Assembly: GCA_004195035.1 (NCBI GenBank)
Contig: SGBD01000001.1
Coordinates: 124,001-188,000, forward strand
Direction of reading: 5' to 3'
Source: Candidatus Acidulodesulfobacterium ferriphilum
Lineage (GTDB): Bacteria; SZUA-79; Acidulodesulfobacterales; Acidulodesulfobacteraceae
Length of the DNA: 64,000 nt
In this document: piece after piece, positions 33,284 through 43,111 of the stretch
Numbering within the stretch: position 1 is the first letter of the stretch
Layout: each line of letters starts with the position of its first letter
The notes under the pieces: generated by a model
What the model was told of the DNA's origin: nothing
The model's database searches: none
The model's input: the letters and a program-made list of their open reading frames with translations, nothing else
Program-made: the position numbers and the translations under genes

Positions 33284-33838
33284 TTATTGCGCCTTTTTTG
33301 CTTTAACCGGAACGATTACAGTGCTAAATGTTCTTTTAACATCCGGCTTAATCGGGAATTCGGGGATGCCGAATTCTTTAATATCTTCTATGACTCTTAA
33401 TATTACCCTAATTCCTAAATCGGTATGCACAAGTTCTCTGCCTTTAAATGTAACGGCTAGCTTTACTTTGTTTCCTTCTTTAAGAAAGTTAATTATATTT
33501 TTTAGTTTAAACCTGTAATCATGCTCATCGGTATTAGGTCTAAACTTAACCTCTTTTATGTGGATAACAACCTGTTTTTTCTTGGCTTCCTGAAGTTTTT
33601 TGTTTTGCTCGTATCTAAATTTGCCATAATCCATTATCCTGCAAACAGGAGGCGCGGCATCTTTGGACATTTCAACCAGGTCTAAAGACTTTTCCTTTGC
33701 AAGTTTAATAGCAGCAAATAAAGACATTATCCCAACCTGCTTGCCTTCTTCGTCTATAACCCTGACTTCTTTTGCCCTGATGCCTTCGTTAATATCTGTC
33801 TTAGTATTTTTTTGTATGCGAATCTCTCCTTTATTCAT
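33284..33838 (-). CDS. infC: Translation initiation factor IF-3
   Basis: The 184-residue factor has the IF-3 N-domain (GIRAKEVRVIDEEGKQVGIMSL), the linker VCRIMDYGKFRYEQNKKLQEA and the C-domain (VKEVKFRPNTDEHDYRFKLKN). The start is ATG, whereas many infC genes use the rare AUU for autocontrol; a different start further inside cannot be excluded. It heads infC-rpmI-rplT-ihfA. Confidence 0.96.
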   Translation of the reverse strand: MNKGEIRIQKNTKTDINEGIRAKEVRVIDEEGKQVGIMSLFAAIKLAKEKSLDLVEMSKDAAPPVCRIMDYGKFRYEQNKKLQEAKKKQVVIHIKEVKFRPNTDEHDYRFKLKNIINFLKEGNKVKLAVTFKGRELVHTDLGIRVILRVIEDIKEFGIPEFPIKPDVKRTFSTVIVPVKAKKAQ

Positions 33839-33901
33839 TAAATTATAGTTTTAAAATTATTGCATAATTCACGCTTAGTGTCAAGAAAATTTAGCATACC
33901 G

Positions 33902-34651
33902 TTATGCCATTTTCGCATATTTACTTTGCGGATAATCCCGCCGCAGAATATTCTTATAATAATTTTCCGTCTTTTTATCGTTTAAGTTTTTATAGCATAC
34001 CGTTAAATAATATAAAGTCTTTGGAATAATGGGCATCCCGGGGTACTGCTTAAGGACGGTCTTAAACATATAAGCGGCCGGCTTCCAAAGGCTTGCGTTA
34101 AAATAGTAAAGCCCCGTAAAAAAAGTGTTTTCGGATAAATCTGTATTTATTGTTTTAATATATTTAAGAGCCGTTTTAGAATATTTCGAATAAGGATATT
34201 TTGATACCAATTCTTCGAACATAAGCTTGGCATGCTTTAAGGGACTCTGTGTTCTCCCTGCCGCCTCTTTCCTTTTATAATATGACATAGCCGCATAATA
34301 CATCGCAAAAGGGGTATATTTAGAGCTGGGGTGGAGGCGGATAAAATCCATATAAGCCCCCTGCGCCTCTATGAACTTTCCTCCAAGATAATAGGCATCG
34401 CCGAGCTTTAACTCCGCCTCTTGCGTATTGTGATATGTGGGGTAGTTTTCGATAAGGGCTTTAAAGTTTTTAGCCGCACTGGAATAATCATGTTTACCTG
34501 CATAAAAAAGGGCTTTTTTGTAATAAACATCGGGAGGCAGGATATGTTTTTTGACATTTTTAGCGCATCCGGTTAAAAAGATAAGCGATGCCATAAATAC
34601 TGTTATTGTCATTATGGTTATAACCGATAACCGGTATATTTTACTTTTCAT
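33902..34651 (-). CDS. bamD: Outer-membrane assembly lipoprotein BamD
   Basis: The 249-residue protein has a lipoprotein signal (lipobox LTGC near residue 28) followed by tetratricopeptide-like repeats, e.g. YYKKALFYAGKHDYSSAAKNF and AELKLGDAYYLGGKFIEAQGAY. This is the BamD/YfiO pattern; BamD works with BamA to insert outer-membrane barrels. It begins 1 bp after the upstream lipoprotein gene ends, so the two are co-expressed. Confidence 0.9.
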   Translation of the reverse strand: MKSKIYRLSVITIMTITVFMASLIFLTGCAKNVKKHILPPDVYYKKALFYAGKHDYSSAAKNFKALIENYPTYHNTQEAELKLGDAYYLGGKFIEAQGAYMDFIRLHPSSKYTPFAMYYAAMSYYKRKEAAGRTQSPLKHAKLMFEELVSKYPYSKYSKTALKYIKTINTDLSENTFFTGLYYFNASLWKPAAYMFKTVLKQYPGMPIIPKTLYYLTVCYKNLNDKKTENYYKNILRRDYPQSKYAKMA

Positions 34652-34652
34652 A

Positions 34653-35426
34653 TTACTCCCCGTTAAAATCGTTCATATAAAATACCGAGCTGCCTTTTGA
34701 AACCGCCACTTTTATTTTAACATTATAAAGATAATCGTCAACGACTATTTTTAAAGGAACCATGACTCCGCCCTTTAGAATATAATGTTTAAAATAGATA
34801 GTCTCGAGCATCTTTTTATGTTTTACGACGGTGATTTTCTCGATAAGGTATTTTCTGTTGACATAAATATAATAACTATTATGATGACCGTGACGACCGC
34901 CGTGTTTTTTATGATATTCGAAAAAGAATCCGCCGGCCGTATTATAAAAAACATCGGAATTCTTAATTTTATAAAGGCTGTTTAAATTTAAAAAAATTCT
35001 AAACGCCCGAAAAAGTTTTCCATACAAAAGTCTTTTTCCTTGATATTTTTTCCCCGAATCAAGAAAAAAGACTTTATCTTTGCCCTTGATTATTTTAGCA
35101 TAAAAAAGCGGGGTGCCGTACATATCAAGGATAGTAAACTTTATATATTTGTTCTTGATGTATTTATAAAGCCCTGCTTCTTCGAAGGGAAAATACCCGT
35201 CGTTTGCCGTTATTACAAACCTTCCGGACATTCCTTTAAAATTTTCATAATTCTTTGCAAGCCCCGTTAAAACCTCTTTTTTAGTTTTATATGGGGTGTT
35301 AACCGGTTTTTTAAACTTTTCGGTTTTTTTAATGTAATAGCCGCATCCGCTAAAGCCTAAAGATGAAAAAATTAAAATAGTAAGAATAGCGGATATAGCT
35401 ACATATTTCAGCTTTAAAGATTCCAA
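34653..35426 (-). CDS. Outer-membrane lipoprotein, LolB/DUF4292-like, unknown function
   Basis: The 257-residue protein has a lipobox (FSGC near residue 27) and a beta-rich domain starting FKGMSGRFVITANDGYFPFEEAGLYKY, reminiscent of LolB and the DUF4292 group of lipoprotein-sorting folds. It is lysine- and tyrosine-rich. Its neighbour is bamD, so a role in outer-membrane biogenesis is likely. The family assignment is tentative. Confidence 0.65.
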   Translation of the reverse strand: MESLKLKYVAISAILTILIFSSLGFSGCGYYIKKTEKFKKPVNTPYKTKKEVLTGLAKNYENFKGMSGRFVITANDGYFPFEEAGLYKYIKNKYIKFTILDMYGTPLFYAKIIKGKDKVFFLDSGKKYQGKRLLYGKLFRAFRIFLNLNSLYKIKNSDVFYNTAGGFFFEYHKKHGGRHGHHNSYYIYVNRKYLIEKITVVKHKKMLETIYFKHYILKGGVMVPLKIVVDDYLYNVKIKVAVSKGSSVFYMNDFNGE

Positions 35427-35438
35427 AATTTTATTAAT

Positions 35439-35648
35439 TTAATTTTTATAAATATCCCCTTTTTCATCTATTACCAATACCTCCGGCGCGTTAATGCTTC
35501 CTTTAGTAATATCCGAAAATTCAACGCGCGCCTGCTCAAAATTGTCGATATTATAAAGCTTAAAACTCTCCCTTTTAAGCAAAAACTCTCTTATTAAACC
35601 CTCGACCTCAGACATCCCCGAACCCGACCTTCCGTATATCTTTACCAT
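35439..35648 (-). CDS. Small glutaredoxin-fold-like protein without cysteines
   Basis: The 69-residue product begins VKIYGRSGSGMSEV, where glutaredoxins would have CxxC, and has APEVLVIDEKG in the cis-proline region. No cysteine is present. A thioredoxin-superfamily remnant is my best guess, with low certainty. It lies 24 bp after alaS and 12 bp before the lipoprotein gene on the same strand. Confidence 0.5.
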   Translation of the reverse strand: MVKIYGRSGSGMSEVEGLIREFLLKRESFKLYNIDNFEQARVEFSDITKGSINAPEVLVIDEKGDIYKN

Positions 35649-35672
35649 ATTGTTTTAGTAAGCATAAAGTCC

Positions 35673-38321
35673 TTAGACATGGATTTTAGAAGGCAATAAA
35701 TCTCTCAGCATCTTTTCTAAGATTTTTTCGATTTCGTTAAATTTTGAAATATCGGTTGAGCCGCCCTGCGCAAAGTCTCTCTTCCCGCCGCCCTTTCCGC
35801 CGACCTGCCCGTTTAAAAGTTTAACTATTTTGGATGCGTCTATACCGCCTTCGGCGGAGCAGATATAAATTAATCTCTCTTTATTAATTAAAGAAACAAA
35901 AATCACGGCGCTGTCCCCCTCTGGAAAATCCCGCCTCAATTTTAATATGTTAATCAATTCCTTGAGATCGTCCTGAGATAAATCTTCGAACTTAGAAATT
36001 AAACAGGAGGCGGAGCCGATGTTTTTAAATTCTTTAACAAGCCTTTCCGATTCAAAGGTATTCAGTCTTAACTTAATATCGCTGTTCTCCTTTTTCAGAT
36101 ATTCGTAATCATAATAAAGATTGATTATTTTATTATACACATCCGGTTTTGAAGCGCCCAGCAATGAGGCGATATTATTCAGGTTGTCCTCTTCGATATA
36201 TAATTGATTTAAATAGTTGTAACCTGTAACCGCTTCAATCCTTCTTATGCCGGAAGCAACGGAAGACTCGCGCATTATCTTAAAAAATCCTATTTCTCCC
36301 GTTCTTGATACATGCGTTCCCCCGCAAAACTCCTTTGAAACATCCCCCATCGAAACAACCCTGACCGTATCCTCGTATTTCTCGTCGAAAAAATGAAGCG
36401 CTCCCGCGTTAAGCGCGGATTTGACATCAAGCTCTTCAACTTTGACCTCCAAATCGGAAAAAATATATTCATTCGTCAGAGATTCCACCTTGCGCAATTC
36501 ATCGTCAGCAATAGGCTTTGCCTGCGTAAAATCAAACCTCAATCTTTCCGAATCCACGGACGAACCCTGTTGAACGACATAACTTCCCAAAACGGCTCTC
36601 AAAGCGCTCTGCAAAAGATGTGTGGCGCTGTGATTCGATGCCGTTTTTTTTCTGATATTTTTATCGACCGTAAATCTTGCCGCGGCCGGCGCAATATATT
36701 TACCGAATATCCTTCCATAGTGCAATATTATGCCGTTTTTTGTTTTAAAAGTGTTGGAAACCCTTAAGCTCCCGTCTTCCCATTCTATTATCCCCTTATC
36801 CCCAGACTGACCGCCGCCGTCCGGATAAAACGGAGTAATATCGGATATTGCATAGCAGGCATCGCCGTCTTCCAGTCTCCCCGTTAATTCACCTGATTCA
36901 TTCAAAAACCCAAGTATTTTGCCGTGAACGTCAAGATTGTTATACCCGGTAAAGTCTGTCTTTGGAAAATTTAAATCGATATCTAAAATGTTAAATTTTT
37001 CCTTTTTTTGTTTTGAACCCTTTTTCTGAATATCCATAAGTTCGTCGAATCTTTTTAAATCTAAAGACAGATTATTTTCCGATGCAATATCTATAGCCAT
37101 ATCTAAGGGAAAACCGTTAGTGTCGTAAAGTTTAAAGATAAAGTCGCCCGGTATAATTTTCCCCTTGTTGTTTTTTAACTCCGATATTTTTTCTTCGAGA
37201 AGTTTTAAGCCGAAACCGACCGTATCGTTAAATTTATCGTGCTCTTCGGACATTATCTTCTCAAAAACCGTGATGGCGTCCCTTACTTCGGGATAAAACC
37301 CGCCCATTACAATTACGACGATATTTCCCAAATATATTAAGTTTTCCAATGTTAGATTTAGCTTTAAAGAAAATCTGATAAGACGCCTCATTATCCTTCT
37401 AAAGACATATCCTCTGCCTTCATTTGACGGGAAAACCGATTCCGCAGCCAAAAACATCGATGTCCTGATGTGGTCGCTTATCACTCTAACGGCTGTATCG
37501 TAATTTTCGTCGCCGCTGTTATACATTCTGCCCGTGATGCCGTCTATCTCGCTTATGTACGGCTTAAAGACATCGGTGTCATAATTTGATTTTACATTCT
37601 GTAAAACCCTCACAATTCGTTCGAGCCCCATGCCTGTATCTATCGACGGTTTCGGAAGCCTTGCAACGGAACCGTCTCTTTCTTTGTTGAATTCCATAAA
37701 AACAAGATTCCAAATTTCCAGATATCTCCCGCAATCGCAATTTATATCGCACTCTTTATGTCCCGGCTCGGAATAACCCGTATCGAAAAATATCTCGCTG
37801 GAATAGCCGCATGGACCTGTTTCCCCCATCTGCCAGAAATTCGAATCGTCTCCAAGCTTATAAATTTTACTTTCGTCAAATCCGATAATATCTCTCCATA
37901 TCGAATACCCCTCCTCATCTTTTTTGTGAACCGAGACATAAAGATTATTTTCGTCCATCTCCAGAATGTCTTTTAAGAACTTATATGCAAAGATAACGGC
38001 ATCCTTTTTAAAATAATCCCCGAAAGAAAAATTTCCAAGCATCTCAAAAAAGGTATGATGACGGGAAGTCTTGCCCACATTTTCCAGGTCGTTATGCTTG
38101 CCGCCCGCCCTCATGCATTTTTGGACGGTTACGGCTCTTAAAAACGGCGGTTTAACCTGACCCGTAAAATATTCTTTAAATTGAACCATGCCTGCGTTAG
38201 TAAACATAATGGACTCGTCGCCGGCGGGAATTAAAGAGGAACTTGGCACAAAGGTGTGACCTTTCCCCTTAAAATAGTTTATAAATATTTCTCTTAATTC
38301 GCCTGACAGTAAATTTTTCAT
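35673..38321 (-). CDS. alaS: Alanyl-tRNA synthetase
   Basis: The full-length 882-residue enzyme has the class II catalytic domain (MFTNAGMVQFKEYF, RHHTFFEMLGNFSFGDYF), the editing domain with zinc-binding SNHSATHLLQSAL and CGGTHVSRTGEIG, and a C-terminal C-Ala domain ending with GGGKRDFAQGG. It charges tRNA-Ala and clears mischarged serine. It follows recX, the common recA-recX-alaS order, with pilT between recA and recX here. Confidence 0.97.
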   Translation of the reverse strand: MKNLLSGELREIFINYFKGKGHTFVPSSSLIPAGDESIMFTNAGMVQFKEYFTGQVKPPFLRAVTVQKCMRAGGKHNDLENVGKTSRHHTFFEMLGNFSFGDYFKKDAVIFAYKFLKDILEMDENNLYVSVHKKDEEGYSIWRDIIGFDESKIYKLGDDSNFWQMGETGPCGYSSEIFFDTGYSEPGHKECDINCDCGRYLEIWNLVFMEFNKERDGSVARLPKPSIDTGMGLERIVRVLQNVKSNYDTDVFKPYISEIDGITGRMYNSGDENYDTAVRVISDHIRTSMFLAAESVFPSNEGRGYVFRRIMRRLIRFSLKLNLTLENLIYLGNIVVIVMGGFYPEVRDAITVFEKIMSEEHDKFNDTVGFGLKLLEEKISELKNNKGKIIPGDFIFKLYDTNGFPLDMAIDIASENNLSLDLKRFDELMDIQKKGSKQKKEKFNILDIDLNFPKTDFTGYNNLDVHGKILGFLNESGELTGRLEDGDACYAISDITPFYPDGGGQSGDKGIIEWEDGSLRVSNTFKTKNGIILHYGRIFGKYIAPAAARFTVDKNIRKKTASNHSATHLLQSALRAVLGSYVVQQGSSVDSERLRFDFTQAKPIADDELRKVESLTNEYIFSDLEVKVEELDVKSALNAGALHFFDEKYEDTVRVVSMGDVSKEFCGGTHVSRTGEIGFFKIMRESSVASGIRRIEAVTGYNYLNQLYIEEDNLNNIASLLGASKPDVYNKIINLYYDYEYLKKENSDIKLRLNTFESERLVKEFKNIGSASCLISKFEDLSQDDLKELINILKLRRDFPEGDSAVIFVSLINKERLIYICSAEGGIDASKIVKLLNGQVGGKGGGKRDFAQGGSTDISKFNEIEKILEKMLRDLLPSKIHV

Positions 38322-38343
38322 CGGTAAAAAACCATTAACCCTT

Positions 38344-38847
38344 CTAATCGGCTGAACTTATATTTAAAATGTTTTCGATAACATTAGAAGAAAACCCTCT
38401 GCGCTGTAAAAAATCATATAACTTTTTTTTGAATATCAGGTCGTTTTCCTTATATTTAATTAATGAAACCGTTTTTTTGTTTAACGCTTTGACGGCTATA
38501 TCCTTTTCTTCGTCTTTAGTGTAAAATTTATCGATAAGTTCATCTGCAAGCTGCTTATTTATCCCTTTTTTATATATATCATAACTTAGTTTTATTCTTC
38601 CGATAAGTTTCTTCTTGCCGCTTTCTATAAGCCGTTCGGCGAAGGTTTCATCATTTATATAGCCGTATTCCCTTAATTTTTTAACCGTCCTGCTTATTTC
38701 GCAGGTTGAAAATTTTTTTTTAATCAACTTTTCCAGCATCGATTTTTCCGAATAAGATCTTATGGAAAGAAGTTTAAGGGAATAATCCAAAGGCGTCCCC
38801 GCTGTCTTTAATTTTCTTTTCGATATATTATTCGAAAGTACTTTCAA
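38344..38847 (-). CDS. recX: RecA regulator RecX
   Basis: The 167-residue protein has the three-helix RecX repeats (LLSIRSYSEKSMLEKLIKKKF, LREYGYINDETFAERLIESGKKK). RecX modulates RecA filaments. Its start overlaps pilT by 4 bp, and recA is one gene further upstream. The repeats are lysine-rich and divergent but the pattern is clear. Confidence 0.85.
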   Translation of the reverse strand: MKVLSNNISKRKLKTAGTPLDYSLKLLSIRSYSEKSMLEKLIKKKFSTCEISRTVKKLREYGYINDETFAERLIESGKKKLIGRIKLSYDIYKKGINKQLADELIDKFYTKDEEKDIAVKALNKKTVSLIKYKENDLIFKKKLYDFLQRRGFSSNVIENILNISSAD

Positions 38848-39998
38848 CTCTTGCTACCCCAAACGGCTGCCTTACTGCCCAAAGACAAAGACCTGTCCAT
38901 ACCCTCGTCCGTTGCGTTTACGCCGGATATTAATAAAGCAAGGTCGTTTGGCGAAGTGGACTGCGCTAACGCATCTTCATAAGTAATCAGACCCGCCTTA
39001 TAAAAATTGTAGAGGGATTGGTCGAATGTCTGCATTCCATATTGAATATTGCCGCTTTTTATATAGTCCCTGATGCTTGCCGTCTTATTTTCATCGGCGA
39101 TGCAGTCTTTTATCGTCTCTGTCCCAACCATTACCTCGATAGCCGGAAGCCTGCCTTTTTTATTGGCTCTGATAATAAGGCGCTGCGATATTACGGCTGA
39201 AATTACCGACGCAAGCTGCATTCTGATCTGTTTTTGCTGATACGGCGGAAAAACCGCGATAATTCTGTTAATGGTTTCCTGAGCATCGAGCGTGTGAAGC
39301 GTGCTCATAACAAGATGCCCCGTTTCAGCCGCCGTTATCGCGGTCTCGATAGTTTCGAGGTCTCTCATCTCGCCGACTAAAACAACATCAGGATCCTGCC
39401 TTAAAGCTTCTCTTAAGCCGTGCGAAAAGGAATAAACATCCATGCCTAATTCACGCTGGTTTATTATAGCTTTTATATCTTTATGTAAATACTCTATCGG
39501 ATCTTCTATCGTTATCATATGAACTGCCTTATTTTTGTTAATATAATCTATCATCGATGCAAGCGTAGTCGATTTTCCGCTTCCGGTAATACCCGTTACA
39601 AGAACAAGTCCCCTTTCCTTTAGCGCAATAGATTTGATAACTTTCGGAAGATTTAAAGAATCGAAAGAAGGAACGCTGAACGGTATATACCTCATTGCCA
39701 CGCTTATGGAATTTCTCTGGGAAAATATATTTACCCTGAACCTGCCGACTTCGGACAGGCTGTAAGCCAAATCCACATCCCTGTTTTCCTGAAATACCTG
39801 AAGCTGATGTTTGTCCATCATACTCGATGCAATTTTTTCGACCATATCCTTCGACAATATGCCAAAACCCTCTTGATGATAAATTTCCCCGTCTATTCTA
39901 AATATAGGGTATGAATTTACCTTAAGATGCACATCGGATGCCCTCATATCGGTAGCTGTTTTTAAAAGCTTTTCTATAAAAGACGGCTGTTCATTCAT
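38844..39998 (-). CDS. pilT: Type IV pilus retraction ATPase PilT
   Basis: The 384-residue ATPase has Walker A GITGSGKSTTLASM near 138, the Asp box TIEDPIEYLHKD, Walker B DVVLVGEMRDLETI and the His box TGHLVMSTLHT. PilT powers pilus retraction and twitching. No pilin or PilB gene is in the window. It lies between recX and recA, which is unusual, and overlaps recX by 4 bp. Confidence 0.93.
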   Translation of the reverse strand: MNEQPSFIEKLLKTATDMRASDVHLKVNSYPIFRIDGEIYHQEGFGILSKDMVEKIASSMMDKHQLQVFQENRDVDLAYSLSEVGRFRVNIFSQRNSISVAMRYIPFSVPSFDSLNLPKVIKSIALKERGLVLVTGITGSGKSTTLASMIDYINKNKAVHMITIEDPIEYLHKDIKAIINQRELGMDVYSFSHGLREALRQDPDVVLVGEMRDLETIETAITAAETGHLVMSTLHTLDAQETINRIIAVFPPYQQKQIRMQLASVISAVISQRLIIRANKKGRLPAIEVMVGTETIKDCIADENKTASIRDYIKSGNIQYGMQTFDQSLYNFYKAGLITYEDALAQSTSPNDLALLISGVNATDEGMDRSLSLGSKAAVWGSKS

Positions 39999-40025
39999 AA
40001 GTATTCCTCCGAAAGTTAATATTTA

Positions 40026-40131
40026 CTTTGATCCTGCATTAGAAAATAATTAAACGTTTCTATTATTTAATAATTCTGGATTCCCACGAAAGCGGGAATC
40101 CAGAATATAAAATTCTAATGCCGGATTAAGG
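40026..40131. repeat. MITE-like element, 106 bp, with TATTTA duplication
   Basis: The ends are CTTTGATCCTGCATTAG on the left and the complement of CCTTAATCCGGCATTAG on the right. The core is CTGGATTCCCACG-AA-AGCGGGAATCCAG. TATTTA is duplicated directly outside both ends (40020-40025 and 40132-40137); the second copy overlaps the recA stop codon. Confidence 0.82.
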
Positions 40132-40134
40132 TAT

Positions 40135-41193
40135 TTACTTAAGGTTAAATTTTCCCATAATTTTAGAATATATCTCGTCCCTCAAGGCAGGATTATTTTT
40201 AAGCGTTTCTTTAGCCGACTCCCTTCCCTGTCCCAGCCTTTCCTTGCCGTAGCTAAACCATGTTCCGGCCTTTTCTATTATGCCGTTATCTGCCCCCAAA
40301 TCGACCACATCCCCCTCAAGCGATATTCCGCTATCGTATATTATATCAAACTCGGCTTCTTTAAACGGCGGAGCGACTTTATTTTTAACAATCCTCGCTT
40401 TTGTGCGGGAACCTATGACCTCATCCCCTTTTTTAATAGAGCCTGTTCTTCTTATGTCTATTCTTACCGAGGAATAAAACTTCAGGGCATTTCCGCCTGT
40501 CGTGGTTTCCGGAGAACCGAACATAACTCCTATTTTCATTCTTATCTGATTTATAAAAATAACGGCGGTGTTAGATTTTGCTATTGCCGATGTGAGTTTT
40601 CTTAAAGCCTGCGACATCAGCCTTGCCTGAAGACCCATATGCGCATCCCCCATTTCGCCTTCTATTTCGGCCTTTGGAACAAGCGCCGCAACGGAATCTA
40701 TAACCAGCACATCTACCCCCCCTGAGCGGACAAGCGAATCCGCAATTTCTAACGCCTCTTCACCTGTGCCTGGCTGAGAAACCAATAAATCGTCAACATT
40801 AACTCCTATTTTTTTGGCATAATGTAAATCGAGGGCATGCTCGGCATCGATAAAAGCGGCAATCCCTCCCTTTTTTTGGGCTTGGGCGACAATTTGAAGC
40901 GTAAGGGTGGTTTTACCTGAGGACTCCGGTCCGAATATTTCAATAACCCTGCCCTTTGGTATCCCGCCTATACCCAGCGCAATATCTAAAGATAAAGACC
41001 CGGTCGGAATGGCTTGAATATTTTCGGCAGGCGGCTTACCGCCAAGTTTCATTATGGCGCCTACGCCAAACTGTTTTTCTATTTGAGAAATGGCTAAGTC
41101 CAAAGCTTTAAGCTTTTGCTCGTTTACAGGCTCCTTAACCTTATTATCTCTGTTATCTGCCGATTTTGAAGACATTTTAGCTCCTTTATTCAT
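40135..41193 (-). CDS. recA: Recombinase RecA
   Basis: The 352-residue protein has Walker [15 protein letters not shown], the catalytic region IDAEHALD, Walker [13 protein letters not shown] and the signature [14 protein letters not shown]. It drives homologous recombination and the SOS response. No LexA-like box was recognised upstream. A GC-rich hairpin lies 33 bp before the start, and a MITE-like element abuts the stop codon. Confidence 0.97.
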   Translation of the reverse strand: MNKGAKMSSKSADNRDNKVKEPVNEQKLKALDLAISQIEKQFGVGAIMKLGGKPPAENIQAIPTGSLSLDIALGIGGIPKGRVIEIFGPESSGKTTLTLQIVAQAQKKGGIAAFIDAEHALDLHYAKKIGVNVDDLLVSQPGTGEEALEIADSLVRSGGVDVLVIDSVAALVPKAEIEGEMGDAHMGLQARLMSQALRKLTSAIAKSNTAVIFINQIRMKIGVMFGSPETTTGGNALKFYSSVRIDIRRTGSIKKGDEVIGSRTKARIVKNKVAPPFKEAEFDIIYDSGISLEGDVVDLGADNGIIEKAGTWFSYGKERLGQGRESAKETLKNNPALRDEIYSKIMGKFNLK

Positions 41194-41225
41194 ATAATAA
41201 TTATTCTTTAATTAGATTATAGGTA

Positions 41226-41257
41226 ATCCCCCGCCCCGAAACTTCGCGGGGAGGACA
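41226..41257. repeat. GC-rich hairpin repeat upstream of recA
   Basis: CCCCCGCCCCGAAACTTC is followed by GCGGGGAGGACAT. About 80% of positions match the copy at 21063-21096; both are in the same orientation upstream of minus-strand genes. A third related stretch (CCTCCCCCGCCACC) is at 44236-44250 before rodA. Confidence 0.5.
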
Positions 41258-41342
41258 TACGATTTTTATTAAGCCGATTAATTAAAAGTTATAGCTTAAA
41301 AAGAAAATAATATCAAGTTAAATTATGGTTAATATTATTAGT

Positions 41343-42602
41343 TTAGCATTCTTCCTTTATTAAAGACAAAGGTGTTCCGCTAAGCAGCCTGTAAATCCAA
41401 AACAAAGCCATTTTTGCCGTATAAGCCTTAACATCAAGCCTTGAGCCTGTAAACAAATATTTTCTTACTTCTTTTACTTTGGCCGAGGATAAGGCTATAA
41501 AAACCGTTCCCACAGGATAATTGTCTAACGGGGTTTTTGGTCCAGCAAAACCGGTTACCGCAAGACCGATATCGCTTTGAGCCTTTTTTCTTACCTGATT
41601 TGCCATCTCCATAGCGCAGCTTTCGGAAACCGCCCCGTCTTTTTCTATAATGCCGCTATCAACCCCCAGTATATCGGTTTTGGAATAATTTGAATATACT
41701 ACGCCGCCGTAAATAAAATAACCGGACGAGCCGGGTAAATCGGTAAGCTTATTGGATATATAGCCCCCCGTCAAAGACTCGGCCAAAGCAATGCTGACGC
41801 CCTTTTCTCTGAGCAAATAAGAACAGACTATATTGAGCTCGTCGTCGTCATAACCGTAAAGATATTCCTTGAATATTCCTAAGACTGCCGCATCGGCCGC
41901 TTTTATATTTTCATTAAGTTTTTGCGTTGAAATTCCGTTTATATAGACGCTCAAAATAATCTCGCCGTAAGAATATTCAAAATTAAAATTATATTCCGAA
42001 TCGTTCTTTAATCTTTCGAAAAGCCTTTCGAATTCCTTTTCTTTTAAACCAAACAGCTTATATTTCCTGGATTTTATAAAATAATTAATTCCCAATTTCC
42101 CGAGCATTTTTCCCAAAATATGGCTTTTGAACATATTGACGGCGTTTTTAGGTTCAAGCGGCATAGCGGCAAAAAATATAGGCTCCGTCAGATAAAAACC
42201 GGAAATTCCGGAGTTTTGATTGGGGATAATAAAAGAATTCTCAGGAAAATAACATGCCTTTTCATTTGAGGAGTTTAACTGCTTTTTATTAAACTCATAC
42301 ACAAGCCTCATTAAATCTGCGGCATCCTTGCTTCTCGCCAACCCTTTTTTAAAAACCTCGGAGGCGATATTTTGGGTGATACAGGTATCTTCCTTCATTC
42401 CCCCGCAAACTATCACAAACGAACCCTCCGACGCCATATACGACACTACCTTGTAAATGCTGTCTCTTTCGGTTTGAGGAAGTATGACAGCCTCTTTAAA
42501 TCTAAGGTTATAGTGTAAAAGCACCTCCGATAGACCCTTAATAGCCTCTCCTGCATCGGCAAAATTATAATCATCCACTATGACAAGAATCTTAATATCC
42601 AT
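41343..42602 (-). CDS. cinA: CinA-family protein, PncC domain with degenerate N-terminal domain
   Basis: Of 419 residues, the C-terminal part is a clear PncC (nicotinamide-nucleotide amidase) domain: ALAESLTGGYISNKLTDLPGSSGYFIYGGVVYSN and GLAVTGFAGP. The N-terminal half follows the CinA/MoCF-like layout (VCGGMKEDTC in place of GGLGPTxDD) but the motif is eroded, so that domain may be inactive. PncC deamidates NMN in NAD recycling. It lies between pgpA and recA, as cinA-recA do in many bacteria. Confidence 0.85.
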   Translation of the reverse strand: MDIKILVIVDDYNFADAGEAIKGLSEVLLHYNLRFKEAVILPQTERDSIYKVVSYMASEGSFVIVCGGMKEDTCITQNIASEVFKKGLARSKDAADLMRLVYEFNKKQLNSSNEKACYFPENSFIIPNQNSGISGFYLTEPIFFAAMPLEPKNAVNMFKSHILGKMLGKLGINYFIKSRKYKLFGLKEKEFERLFERLKNDSEYNFNFEYSYGEIILSVYINGISTQKLNENIKAADAAVLGIFKEYLYGYDDDELNIVCSYLLREKGVSIALAESLTGGYISNKLTDLPGSSGYFIYGGVVYSNYSKTDILGVDSGIIEKDGAVSESCAMEMANQVRKKAQSDIGLAVTGFAGPKTPLDNYPVGTVFIALSSAKVKEVRKYLFTGSRLDVKAYTAKMALFWIYRLLSGTPLSLIKEEC

Positions 42603-42629
42603 TTACTTTACTTGCCTCAAAGTTAAAAA

Positions 42630-43106
42630 TTAAATACCGGCGGTTAAAATAATTATAAACCTTAAAATAATTGCCGAAAATACGGCGGCAACGACATCGT
42701 CGAGCATTATACCCAATCCGGAGCCCATTTTTTCATCCACATATCTAATGGGAAAAGGCTTTAATATATCAAAAACCCGAAACAACAAAAGCCCCGCAAA
42801 CGCGTAAAGAATCGAAAAGGGCAGCCAGAATCCCCCCGCCATGGTTATAAAATATCCCAGAACCTCGTCGATAACGACGGGCGGCGGATCTTTAACCTTG
42901 AGCAGCTTTTCCGCTCTGGAGGAATAATACACTCCTGCGGTAAAAACAAACAGGCAGATTATTATATATTCGTACGGGTTTAGCAGTCTCATTAATAAGA
43001 CATATACAATAAAGCCTGCAATAGAACCGGCCGTTCCCGGCGCGTAAGGGAATAAGCCGACATAAAAAAATGTTGAAATAAATAACGATAAATTAAATTT
43101 CTTCAT
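42630..43106 (-). CDS. pgpA: Phosphatidylglycerophosphatase A
   Basis: The 158-residue membrane enzyme removes phosphate from phosphatidylglycerophosphate. Family motifs are PYAPGTAGSIAG near residue 20 and the acidic IDEVLGYF and MLDDVVAAVFSA. It has about four membrane helices. It starts 5 bp after rodA and is followed by cinA. Confidence 0.9.
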   Translation of the reverse strand: MKKFNLSLFISTFFYVGLFPYAPGTAGSIAGFIVYVLLMRLLNPYEYIIICLFVFTAGVYYSSRAEKLLKVKDPPPVVIDEVLGYFITMAGGFWLPFSILYAFAGLLLFRVFDILKPFPIRYVDEKMGSGLGIMLDDVVAAVFSAIILRFIIILTAGI

Positions 43107-43111
43107 AGAAA

